From: an uncultured Prevotella sp.
GTDB lineage: Bacteria > Bacteroidota > Bacteroidia > Bacteroidales > Bacteroidaceae
DNA: 33,721 nt
Reading direction: 5' to 3'
NCBI GenBank assembly: GCA_945830345.1
Contig: CALZYS010000014.1
Coordinates: 1 to 33,721 of the forward strand
In this document: positions 10,621 to 19,317 of the stretch, piece after piece
How positions within the stretch are numbered: position 1 is the first letter of the stretch
Layout of the letters: every line of letters begins with the position of its first letter
Notes under the pieces: generated by a model
Seen by the model: only the letters and a program-made list of their open reading frames with translations
What the model was told of the DNA's origin: nothing
Databases searched by the model: none
Made by a program: the position numbers and the translations under genes

Positions 10621-10665
10621 AGTTTGCAATTTTGCCACAAAGTTACAAATAAAGTTTTAACTTTG
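10621..10665. promoter_or_regulatory. Overlapping divergent Bacteroidetes-type promoter elements (TAACTTTG on both strands)
   Basis: TAACTTTG on + at 10658-10665; CAAAGTTA (TAACTTTG on -) at 10638-10645. Confidence 0.5.
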
Positions 10666-10682
10666 CAAGCGAAATTCGAATA

Positions 10683-12908
10683 ATGTGCATTAAAAGACTC
10701 ATAAATCTGCTTTTGGTGGGCATTTTGCTTGCCTCCTGCTCGGGAACGAAATTCGTTTCCGACGGATATAGTATGCTCAATAAGGTGGAGGTGAAGAAGG
10801 ACGAGGGATATCCCGATGTCAGCACGTCTAAATACAAGTCTTACGTCCGTCAGCGAGGCAATCAACGCTGGTTTTCCACCTTCAAGGTGCCCCTTGGCAT
10901 TTATTCGCTTGCCGGACGCGACACCTCCAAATGGCTCAACCGCACACTGCAGTCGATGGGCGAGGCTCCGGTCGTGTTCGACACGCTCAAGGCACAACAG
11001 AGCTGCAACGACCTTGCCTCACTGCTTCGCAACGAGGGCTACCTTGGCGGCAGGGTTGACATGTTTCTCACACAAAAGAAAAAAAAGGTGGTTAATGCCA
11101 CATACATACTCCATCCAGGAGTGGCATATAACGTCAACAAAGTGAGCTACGACATACAGGATGCAGCCATAGACAGTCTGCTGCGTATTGGACAAATGCT
11201 CTGGAATGGCTCGCTCCTCAAGGCAGGCGAACGATTCGACGTGTCCAACCTCGACGGTGAGCGCAAACGTATCACCGAGTTTCTTGTCAACAGGGGCTAT
11301 TATCGTTTCAATAAGGATTTCATCACCTATCGTGCCGACACCGTGGCAGGCGTGCCAAAGGTGAATCTCACATTGGTGCTCCATCCCTATCCTGTCAGTC
11401 GCGACAGCATTGGGGCACATCCTGTATATACCATCAGAGACATCAATTATATGAGTGGCGACCCCGATGACGACAGAATACCACTTAGGGCGTCGGTGCT
11501 CAGAAACAATACCTTTATCATTCCCGGAAAACCATATTCTGCCAAGGAATTGCAGACCACCTACAACCGCTTCGGGCGTCTCCAGGCAGTGAAATACACC
11601 AATATATCCTTTGTCGAGGATGAGGCTACCAAGCAACTCGACTGCAATATCCAGCTCACCGCCAACAAGCCCCATTCCATCAGTTTCCAGCCCGAAGGCA
11701 CCAACACAGCAGGCGACCTCGGCGCTGCCGCATCGCTCACCTATCAGCACCGCAATTTGTTCAGGGGAAGCGAACTGCTCAGTCTCGAACTGCGTGGAGC
11801 CTACGAGAACATCAAGGGATTGGAGGGATATAGCAATCAGGATTTCGTCGAATACAGTGTTGAGGCCAAACTCCAATTTCCGCGATTCATCGCCCCCTTC
11901 ATCGCCATGCCGTCTGTCAGGAGCACCCAGTCGTCGTCCGAACTCTCGCTTATGTACGACCTTCAGAACCGCCCCGAATACCATCGTCGTGTCCTCTCCT
12001 TGGCATGGAAATACAAGTGGAACTATGTCAACCACCATGACCGCTATTGGATTGACCTGCTCGACCTCAACTACGTCTTCATGCCGTGGATATCCGACAC
12101 CTTCCGTCACGACTATCTTGAGGATGACACCAATCGCAATGCCATTCTCAGATACAACTATGAGAACCTCTTCATCATGAAGTTTGGTATGGGGTGGGCA
12201 TACAACAACGGCAGTAATGCTTTCAAGGTGGCAGTGGAGACTGCGGGCAATGTGCTCCACTTGTTTGCCAAGACCCTGAATGCCGGAAAGAAAGAGAACG
12301 GATATACCAAGATCTTCGACATCGCCTATGCCCAATATGTCAAAGCCGACTTGGAATACACCAAGTATATCAGGTTTGATTATGACAACCAGCTCGTCTT
12401 GCATGTGGGTCTCGGTATAGCCTATCCCTATGGCAACAGCGATATTCTGCCCTTCGAGAAACGCTATTTCTCGGGTGGAGCCAACAGTGTCAGGGGATGG
12501 TCGGTCAGGGGGCTCGGTCCCGGACGCTTTGCCGGCAAGGACGGTATGATTGACTTCATCAACCAGACTGGCGACATGAAGCTCGACCTCAACATGGAGT
12601 ACAGGGCACGGCTCTTCTGGAAGTTCAATGGCGCATTGTTCCTCGATGCAGGCAACATCTGGACACTGCGCGACTATGCCGACCAGCCAGGCGGACAGTT
12701 CCGCTTCAATCATGTCCTGAAGGATCTCGCCGTGGCCTACGGATTGGGACTGCGTCTCAATTTCGACTTCTTCATCCTGAGATTCGATTTCGGCATGAAG
12801 GCAGTCAACCCCGCCTACAAGGAACAAGGCTCCACGCATTATCCGATAGTGCATCCGCGGCTCAGTCGCGACCTCACCTTCCATTTTGCCGTGGGCTTGC
12901 CCTTCTGA
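10683..12908 (+). CDS. BamA/TamA-family outer membrane protein (lipoprotein-type signal)
   Basis: Lipobox 'LLASCSG', POTRA-like region, C-terminal barrel with 'RYFSGGANSVRGWSVRGLGPG'. Confidence 0.92.
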   Translation: MCIKRLINLLLVGILLASCSGTKFVSDGYSMLNKVEVKKDEGYPDVSTSKYKSYVRQRGNQRWFSTFKVPLGIYSLAGRDTSKWLNRTLQSMGEAPVVFDTLKAQQSCNDLASLLRNEGYLGGRVDMFLTQKKKKVVNATYILHPGVAYNVNKVSYDIQDAAIDSLLRIGQMLWNGSLLKAGERFDVSNLDGERKRITEFLVNRGYYRFNKDFITYRADTVAGVPKVNLTLVLHPYPVSRDSIGAHPVYTIRDINYMSGDPDDDRIPLRASVLRNNTFIIPGKPYSAKELQTTYNRFGRLQAVKYTNISFVEDEATKQLDCNIQLTANKPHSISFQPEGTNTAGDLGAAASLTYQHRNLFRGSELLSLELRGAYENIKGLEGYSNQDFVEYSVEAKLQFPRFIAPFIAMPSVRSTQSSSELSLMYDLQNRPEYHRRVLSLAWKYKWNYVNHHDRYWIDLLDLNYVFMPWISDTFRHDYLEDDTNRNAILRYNYENLFIMKFGMGWAYNNGSNAFKVAVETAGNVLHLFAKTLNAGKKENGYTKIFDIAYAQYVKADLEYTKYIRFDYDNQLVLHVGLGIAYPYGNSDILPFEKRYFSGGANSVRGWSVRGLGPGRFAGKDGMIDFINQTGDMKLDLNMEYRARLFWKFNGALFLDAGNIWTLRDYADQPGGQFRFNHVLKDLAVAYGLGLRLNFDFFILRFDFGMKAVNPAYKEQGSTHYPIVHPRLSRDLTFHFAVGLPF

Positions 12909-12944
12909 TGTCTTTAACTTCTGAAAAATAAAAATTAAATATAT

Positions 12945-13748
12945 ATGTTGAAATTCATATCCTTTGGTAGCGGCAGTAGCGGCAATAGCTACTTACTGTT
13001 TACCGACACCGACGGACTCCTCATAGACGCCGGAGTGGGAAGACGAAAGATGAAGGAGTATTTCCGCAACTATGGCATCAGTATGTCGTTGGTGCACAAC
13101 ATACTCATCACCCACGACCATGCCGACCATGTGAAATGTGTTGGCAGCATCAGTCACGACTACAATATCCCCGTATTTACCACCTCGGAGGTGCACCATG
13201 GCATAGAGCGCAACTATTGCGTCAAGCGCAAGGTGAGTGCCGACCTCAAGCGAGTGGTGGAGAAAGGTGTCACCTGCGAGGTGGGCGAGTTCAGGGTCAC
13301 TCCTTTCGCCGTGCCTCACGACAGTGCCGACAATGTGGGATACGAGATAGAGTGCCAGGGCGCTACGTTCTGCATCGTCACCGATGCCGGCGAGATTACC
13401 GACGAGATTAAGCCGCATATCGCCAATGCTAACTATCTCGTGATACAAGCCAACTACGACGAGGAAATGCTGGCGAGTGGTCCTTATTCCATACATCTGA
13501 AGTCAAGGATCTCTGGCCCCAAGGGACATCTCAGCAACAAGGACTGCGCCACAGCCCTTGCCGAGAACATGACCGAGCGTCTCAAGCAGGTGTGGCTATG
13601 CCATCTCAGCGAGGAGAACAACCATCCCGAACTTGCCCGCAAGACCATTGAGGCCGTCCTCCGCTCCTATGGCATCATCGTCGGCAAGGACTTCCAGCTC
13701 GAAGTGCTCAAGCGCAAAACCCCTACGGGAATATTTGAGTTGAATTAG
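12945..13748 (+). CDS. MBL-fold metallo-hydrolase (YycJ/WalJ-like)
   Basis: 'SFGSGSSGNSYLLFTDTDGLLIDAGVGRRKM', 'ILITHDHADHVKCV'. Confidence 0.93.
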   Translation: MLKFISFGSGSSGNSYLLFTDTDGLLIDAGVGRRKMKEYFRNYGISMSLVHNILITHDHADHVKCVGSISHDYNIPVFTTSEVHHGIERNYCVKRKVSADLKRVVEKGVTCEVGEFRVTPFAVPHDSADNVGYEIECQGATFCIVTDAGEITDEIKPHIANANYLVIQANYDEEMLASGPYSIHLKSRISGPKGHLSNKDCATALAENMTERLKQVWLCHLSEENNHPELARKTIEAVLRSYGIIVGKDFQLEVLKRKTPTGIFELN

Positions 13749-13759
13749 GAATTTTTTTT

Positions 13760-13837
13760 AATTAGGAATTAGGAATTAGGAATTAGGAATGAAATGCCAA
13801 TGCGCAGCCAATTCCTAATTCCTAATTCCTAATTCCT
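13760..13837. repeat. Opposed AATTAGG / CCTAATT heptamer arrays forming a large hairpin between convergent genes
   Basis: AATTAGGAATTAGGAATTAGGAATTAGGAAT at 13760-13790; AATTCCTAATTCCTAATTCCTAATTCCT at 13810-13837. Confidence 0.9.
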
Positions 13838-14793
13838 CATCCCTCATCCCTCATCCCCCTCCACGCTTCCCCAAAGTCCTTGCATCCCTCGGGCAGTTGC
13901 TTCCTCACAATGCACAGCCCCATGTCGTTGGCCATCTTTACCAGTTCGCCGTAGAGCGTTTCCCCAGCCTTGTCGTTGTCGGGATAGCAAGCCAATGTGG
14001 TGGTTTTTGGCAGCAGCTCCTTCAGCCGTTTCTTGTCTTCGTATGTGAGCGTGGTGGCAGATGCAATCCCTATGGCTTTCCTTCCGCTCGACAGCAGTGC
14101 GAGACAGTCAGTCGGTCCTTCGCTGATATACAGCGTCTTGTTCTCCCCGAGCGAGGCAGCCTCCTGCAGATTGAATATCGAGCACACCGACCCCTTCGGA
14201 AATTGGAATCGTGGTTTCTTCTCGCTCCCCAAGTATCTTGCCTGCACATTCAGCAGTTTGCCCTTCTCGTCGGTGTATGGCAGCAGTAGGGCAGGGGCGT
14301 TATACCATGGTCCGTCTATTTTTCCGTTCATTGTTATGTCCCTATCGATGCTCGATATGCCTATTTTCCTTATCACGTCGGTCGAAATATGCCTTTCCTC
14401 CACTAAGAATCGCCTTGCAAGTGACGTTATTTTCGGTCGCTCCATCAGTCGTTGCAGATAGCCCAAGTCCATCTCCGCTTTTTGCTCCCTCATGGCGGTG
14501 TTCTCCTCGCTTGTGTGTAATCCGTTGATTATCAGGTCGTATTTGTCAGCGAGCCACTTGCATGCCTCCACAAATCCCACTCCCTTCACCTTCTCCACCA
14601 GTGATATTGTGTCGCATGTCCACCCGCAACTGAAGCATTTTCCCTTGTTGATTTTTTGCGAAAAATGAAGTGACATGTGACGCTCCAGGTGATTCACGCA
14701 CAATGCCTTGTTGCCTCTCACCGTCATATCCAAATTGAGAGCCACCCCTACTATGGGCAGCTCTCTCAGTTTCTTGATATCTTCCTGTTTCAT
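13837..14793 (-). CDS. CHC2 zinc-finger / Toprim primase-like protein of a mobile element
   Basis: 'CVNHLERHMSLHFSQKINKGKCFSCGW' CHC2 zinc finger; Toprim 'TLYISEGPTDCLALLSSG' and 'CYPDNDKAGE'. Confidence 0.9.
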   Translation of the reverse strand: MKQEDIKKLRELPIVGVALNLDMTVRGNKALCVNHLERHMSLHFSQKINKGKCFSCGWTCDTISLVEKVKGVGFVEACKWLADKYDLIINGLHTSEENTAMREQKAEMDLGYLQRLMERPKITSLARRFLVEERHISTDVIRKIGISSIDRDITMNGKIDGPWYNAPALLLPYTDEKGKLLNVQARYLGSEKKPRFQFPKGSVCSIFNLQEAASLGENKTLYISEGPTDCLALLSSGRKAIGIASATTLTYEDKKRLKELLPKTTTLACYPDNDKAGETLYGELVKMANDMGLCIVRKQLPEGCKDFGEAWRGMRDEG

Positions 14794-15036
14794 ATTAATC
14801 TTCTCAACTTTTGCAAGTAATTTTGAACCACAGAGTTTAAGAGCTTGAGAGATATCATATTCTTAAGAGTTTGAATGCCTTTGGCTTTTGAGTTCTCAGA
14901 GTGCTGCGCATTATGTCTGCCGTATGGAGGCTCTGCGCCCTCAGTCGCTTGCGACCAACTCTATATAGCATTAAAACTCTTTTTCTCTTTATCTCTGTGG
15001 TTTAAATATCTGTGTTAATCTGTGGCCTATAAACAA

Positions 15037-16374
15037 TCAGAAGTTTTTCTCGAACAATTCCGTTTCCGAGTCCTCCACCTTCGTGATGAGCCTTTTCTTC
15101 AGCCACACGTACAGAGTCTTCCTCGTCTCCGTCACTAATTCCATTTCATTTCTTTTAGCCTCAAGCTGATCACGAGTGAATCTCTTCGGCATCTTGTCGT
15201 ATAAGGTGTTGCCCGACACGAAGCACTGGTCACCCTCGTTGTCGATTACCACGATGTTCTTCTCGTATTTCCTTCCGAACAAGGCCAGTTGCCATTTCAG
15301 GATATAGTCAGCCAAGAAGTAATACACCTTCCTCACCTTAGCCTGCTTCGACGGGTCCTCACCCCATAGGTGATAAATCATCGTCGCAAGTCGAGCCGCC
15401 GTCACCGAACAACGCTTGTAGAATGAGTTGCGTGCATACGAACCGCTCTTGCTCACCATCTCCACCTGATAGTCGCACCAACGCTTCTCGGCAGTGAAGA
15501 GCCACGACATATCAACGTCGATCAACGGCATCAGCGAGTCATCCTCGCCATACGTCTCCCTCATCAGTTTGTCCTGTGTCTCCTTGATGAGCTCCATGTC
15601 ATTGTCATTGAATTCCTTGTTTATAGTCGTGGTATTTGCCAGCAGGTCGCCAAGGGGCATGTATATCGAGCGGTTGACATTACCCGATTCGATAGCGTCT
15701 TTGTCCATATATTTAAACAAGATAGACGGCGTCGTGTTCCAAATACAACACCAGTTGATGTCCACCGTGGCATTGTAGCTCGCGTCACAGTTTGTGTCAG
15801 TGCTCGTGAGTGAGTTATAGTCATACGCTTGCTTGGCCATATCCCTGAGGTCGCCATAGCTTCCCCTGCGCTCAATCAGCGACGACAGCTCGTCGGTATA
15901 GAGCATGAACGTGAGCGGTTCGCCATACTTCCTCACCATCATGTGAGCACGTTTAACCATCTTGTTCTTCGTCACCTTGTTCAGACAAATCTTCACCGTC
16001 ACAGGCGGCTTCTCCTGACACTTGTCGCCCTTTGCCTTTTTCTTCTCGGCATATTCCAATTCCTTGGCCTCCTCAGCCTTGTCGCGCTTCAGCAGCGGTT
16101 CCATCAGCAAAGACAGTAAGTCGGTGGAGAATGATTTTCCGTCGCCGCTCTGTCCGATCACGATGGCGTGTATCAGCAGATGATGCCACTTCATCAGACC
16201 GTCGAAGAAATAATGAAATCTCAGTCTTGGACTCATGGCGCAGAAGCATGTCAATGCCGTGATCAGACAGGCAATCTTGAACTCCATTATCACCGCCATT
16301 TTCCAGAATATTCGCAACACCGGCGGGAGGTCCCGCTCGGTGATGCTTGTTACAGGTGTGAATTCCTTTCTCAT
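15037..16374 (-). CDS. P-loop ATPase / DUF3987-like replication protein
   Basis: Walker A 'GQSGDGKS'; adjacent to the primase gene. Confidence 0.65.
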   Translation of the reverse strand: MRKEFTPVTSITERDLPPVLRIFWKMAVIMEFKIACLITALTCFCAMSPRLRFHYFFDGLMKWHHLLIHAIVIGQSGDGKSFSTDLLSLLMEPLLKRDKAEEAKELEYAEKKKAKGDKCQEKPPVTVKICLNKVTKNKMVKRAHMMVRKYGEPLTFMLYTDELSSLIERRGSYGDLRDMAKQAYDYNSLTSTDTNCDASYNATVDINWCCIWNTTPSILFKYMDKDAIESGNVNRSIYMPLGDLLANTTTINKEFNDNDMELIKETQDKLMRETYGEDDSLMPLIDVDMSWLFTAEKRWCDYQVEMVSKSGSYARNSFYKRCSVTAARLATMIYHLWGEDPSKQAKVRKVYYFLADYILKWQLALFGRKYEKNIVVIDNEGDQCFVSGNTLYDKMPKRFTRDQLEAKRNEMELVTETRKTLYVWLKKRLITKVEDSETELFEKNF

Positions 16375-16389
16375 ACTATCTTTTTCTTG

Positions 16390-16713
16390 TTAAAACACTT
16401 CATTACTATCTACTGCCACCCTCACGATGTCCTGCACCATGATGTCCTGCAGATATTCCGTCCTTGTGGTGTCAGGCACTCCGTTCACCTTAGGGTGATA
16501 GTCCTTTGCCTGAAATCTCATAGCCACCCACACGATGTCCCCCGGAGTGAACTTCGTCGTGGCGAGATTACCCAAGAGCGTTGCCGCATACGATTCGTCG
16601 TATTTGCCGCCAATCTCCTGCACCACAATCATTCCCTTCTGGATGGAAGATCCATCCTGCTTCTGCACAGCCACCGGCTGCGTCTGAGCAATCACTTTTG
16701 CCATTACCTTCAT
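16390..16713 (-). CDS. Small protein, possible OB-fold (DUF3127/SSB-like)
   Basis: 107 aa in the replication module; 'MAKVIAQTQPVAVQKQDGSSIQKGMIVVQEIGGKYDESYAATLLG...FTPGDIVWVAMRFQAKDYHPK' resembles DUF3127/SSB organisation. Confidence 0.5.
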   Translation of the reverse strand: MKVMAKVIAQTQPVAVQKQDGSSIQKGMIVVQEIGGKYDESYAATLLGNLATTKFTPGDIVWVAMRFQAKDYHPKVNGVPDTTRTEYLQDIMVQDIVRVAVDSNEVF

Positions 16714-16795
16714 AATTCTTAATTGACTTCGTCGATTGCTGGCTTCACCTCAGCATAGCTCGAGCAAGCTCGGCTCTGCATTCGGTTTGCGCAGC

Positions 16796-16868
16796 AATTC
16801 CTAATTCTTAATTTTTAATTCCTAATTCCTAATTCCTAATTCCTAATTTTTAATTTTTAATTCCTAAT
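16796..16868. repeat. (TTCCTAA)n-type degenerate heptamer array
   Basis: aattcctaattcttaatttttaattcctaattcctaattcctaattcctaatttttaatttttaattcctaatt. Confidence 0.85.
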
Positions 16869-17181
16869 TATTCTTCGCCTTAATCATCACTGCGCACGCC
16901 TCATTATACATTCTCTGCACGAAGTTCTCCACCGTCAATGGATTCACGTTCTTCGTGTGCACCTGATACGCTCCGTTGGGCTTCACAATCATCGACAGCA
17001 GTTCGCCGTCCCACACCTTCGTGTTCCTTGTGTGTGCCCTTCGTGGAGCCGCCTCCACAAACGTAGCCTTAGTCCCTGTCTTGTTGAAGTCCAAGGCACC
17101 GTTCATCACTTTGCGAGTCGTCTGCTCGCACTCGTCATTGACCACTAAGGTCAAGTCAACACCATTAATCAATTTTCTCAT
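16864..17181 (-). CDS. Hypothetical protein of the replication/mobile module
   Basis: 105-aa ORF, compact operon context. Confidence 0.65.
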   Translation of the reverse strand: MRKLINGVDLTLVVNDECEQTTRKVMNGALDFNKTGTKATFVEAAPRRAHTRNTKVWDGELLSMIVKPNGAYQVHTKNVNPLTVENFVQRMYNEACAVMIKAKNN

Positions 17182-17187
17182 AATACA

Positions 17188-17655
17188 TTATTTTTTTGTT
17201 GTGAATAATAATTCCTTACTGCTCAGCACCTGGTGCTTGTTCACCCCGTAGCGTCGGTAGCTCACGTGCACCCATTGCGTTCCAGCCTTGTCTCTTTCCC
17301 AGATGAGTTGGTCGAAGTCCGTCTCATCCATTATAAAGTGCATTATCTTCAGCAGATGTTCCGTATTTTCAACGTGTATATCCGCCGCTTCCCCTCTCAG
17401 GTGTTGCGAGCCCTTCACGCCGCCAACCATCCTGTTCACCTCCTCCGAGCGATACCCGCTCGAAATCACCACCGGCTTGCCGAGATAGTCCCTAAGCGGC
17501 TGCAGCACCTCGATGCACAGTGCCCTCAGGTTCTCGATCACCTTTTTCTCCTCCTCCTTAGTCTTGGGCCTGTTTTTCAGTCCCTTGCGCTCCGCCACAT
17601 TAGAGTGGATTAGCTCTTCGTACGTAAAATTCTTTGATAATCTCATACTGGTCAT
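17188..17655 (-). CDS. Peptidase M15 (D-Ala-D-Ala carboxypeptidase/endolysin-like)
   Basis: 'LSKNFTYEELIHSNVAERKGLKN', 'VVISSGYRSEEVNRMVGGVKGSQHLRGEAADIHV' catalytic motif. Confidence 0.9.
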   Translation of the reverse strand: MTSMRLSKNFTYEELIHSNVAERKGLKNRPKTKEEEKKVIENLRALCIEVLQPLRDYLGKPVVISSGYRSEEVNRMVGGVKGSQHLRGEAADIHVENTEHLLKIMHFIMDETDFDQLIWERDKAGTQWVHVSYRRYGVNKHQVLSSKELLFTTKK

Positions 17656-17674
17656 TATTTATATATACTTATAT

Positions 17675-18292
17675 TTATTTTGAACCGATGAAGAAACTAC
17701 GTTCCTTTGATTTATATCTCTCGGTGAATTTCCTGAATTCTGATATATCATCAGATTCCCATACAGGGATTATTTCTTTCACGACAGGCTCTTCACCTTT
17801 GCAAATTGCCTTAAAGACATTCTCAAACTCAAACGCTATGGTAAGTCTTCTAATTTGACCTTGTTTATTATGAAGGTCAGTCAATATTATCTTTTTAGAT
17901 AATGGACTCTTAAATAAGCCATAATAGCCGGAACGCAATTTATCACTCACGACTGGATAACGCAATTCTGAGTTAATCTTGAAGCACATTTCCTCGAACT
18001 TATTGAAAGAGCATTCCTTAAAGAATCCCCAATCCGCCAATATTCTAAAAACTGCTATCCAATCGGATGAATACTTGATTAAATATCTTATACCCTTGGA
18101 TGAGTAATAATAGACATCATTTAATTCAAGAATGGCCTTACGAATTAAATCTTCTTTTTCCAATTCTTCAACCATTTGCTCGCCACCAACAATTGACTTG
18201 CTTGCCATTATCTTTGCCAATTTAGCTATTTCATCAGCTTCATTTTTCAGGGCAGATAATCTGACCATCATTTCTTCCAAAATAGTTTCCAT
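17675..18292 (-). CDS. Hypothetical protein
   Basis: Open frame with ATG (METILEEMM) at 18292. Confidence 0.65.
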   Translation of the reverse strand: METILEEMMVRLSALKNEADEIAKLAKIMASKSIVGGEQMVEELEKEDLIRKAILELNDVYYYSSKGIRYLIKYSSDWIAVFRILADWGFFKECSFNKFEEMCFKINSELRYPVVSDKLRSGYYGLFKSPLSKKIILTDLHNKQGQIRRLTIAFEFENVFKAICKGEEPVVKEIIPVWESDDISEFRKFTERYKSKERSFFIGSK

Positions 18293-18307
18293 TTTTTTTT
18301 TATTTAA

Positions 18308-18329
18308 GGTGGCTGCCTTTTCAGCCACC
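18308..18329. other. Perfect hairpin GGTGGCTG-CCTTTT-CAGCCACC between two minus-strand ORFs
   Basis: 8-bp perfect stem; T-rich tract follows on + only, A-rich tract on -. Confidence 0.75.
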
Positions 18330-18338
18330 ATTATTTTT

Positions 18339-18662
18339 CTACCACGCCATGCCCATCAAGAGCTTTCCCTTTTCAATTGGGCCAAACGTCATCAGAGCTT
18401 GACTTGATTGAGTCAGATTAAAAATATCTCTTGCCGATACCATCTCGTTCGGAACGACGAGAAGACACGCAGTTGCAACATCCTTTTCGGGAGTTTCACC
18501 CCAATTGAGAAAATAAACCTCTTTTGCGTTTAATGTCATTTCTACGAGCACTTCTAGGTCGTTCTCTGATTTCACAGCGCCCTTCGATTGTTCTACTACT
18601 CTACCTGGCATGTAATCCACTGATACCAGATCACAATTTCCAAAATTTACAGTATTTCCCAT
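18339..18662 (-). CDS. Hypothetical protein
   Basis: 107-aa ORF in same-strand array. Confidence 0.6.
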   Translation of the reverse strand: MGNTVNFGNCDLVSVDYMPGRVVEQSKGAVKSENDLEVLVEMTLNAKEVYFLNWGETPEKDVATACLLVVPNEMVSARDIFNLTQSSQALMTFGPIEKGKLLMGMAW

Positions 18663-18680
18663 AAAAATCCATGTATTTAA

Positions 18681-19085
18681 TTAAACAATATGTAATCCAA
18701 ACTTCTCGGGATTGTCATGCTGCTCCTTGATTCTTGCATACATCCCAAACAACAGAGTGTCAACAGACTTAAGATTGGTCTTATGCACCCACTTGTGACA
18801 TACATAATCCAACACATCGTCGGCGATTTCAAGCTGGATGTCATCAGTGAAACCACGCAACGACTCTAAGATATCTTTATAGAGGTCATCAGTAATGCGC
18901 GATTCCACATTCTCCAGCACAGTTCTCGCAACCGAATCAACCGGATTCTGATCTCTCAGGTCGTTGTCGAACTTCTTGCCATCCTCTACTGTTGGCAACT
19001 CTCCCGTCTTAAGCCATCTTTTCATGGCCTCGTCCATCTCACAGCCTTGCTGCACCGATGGCATCTTGTTTTCTGTCTTGTTCAT
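18681..19085 (-). CDS. Hypothetical protein
   Basis: 134-aa ORF in same-strand array. Confidence 0.6.
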   Translation of the reverse strand: MNKTENKMPSVQQGCEMDEAMKRWLKTGELPTVEDGKKFDNDLRDQNPVDSVARTVLENVESRITDDLYKDILESLRGFTDDIQLEIADDVLDYVCHKWVHKTNLKSVDTLLFGMYARIKEQHDNPEKFGLHIV

Positions 19086-19220
19086 ATTTCTTAATGTTTA
19101 TGGCACTTAGAACCAGGTTCCTTTGCGCCGGTTATTAATTTTTCGCTGCAAATTTCGGAATTTTTTCTGAGATTTTTTTTTGTGTTTCGCAAGCCAAATG
19201 GAGAAACTTATCCAATACGA

Positions 19221-19250
19221 AAAAAGGGATACAGACTTTTGTCCGTACCC
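19221..19250 (-). terminator. Rho-independent terminator of the ORF at 19318-20775
   Basis: Minus strand: GGGTACGGAC-AAAA-GTCTGTATCCC-TTTTTT. Confidence 0.85.
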
Positions 19251-19317
19251 CTTGAACAGGATATTTTATTTCGCTTAATTACTCCGTTTTCATCACTAAA
19301 ACGAAATAATGAAAATC

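Noticed and set aside
11019-12884. 621-aa minus-strand ORF antisense to the BamA-like gene
   Set aside because: The + strand ORF has a clear signal peptide and barrel motifs; the antisense ORF is low-complexity shadow coding caused by codon bias.
14826-15036. Inverted AACCACAGAG...CTCTGTGGTT around a GC-rich segment
   Set aside because: Short and imperfect; no ORF or family signature to support a mobile element call.
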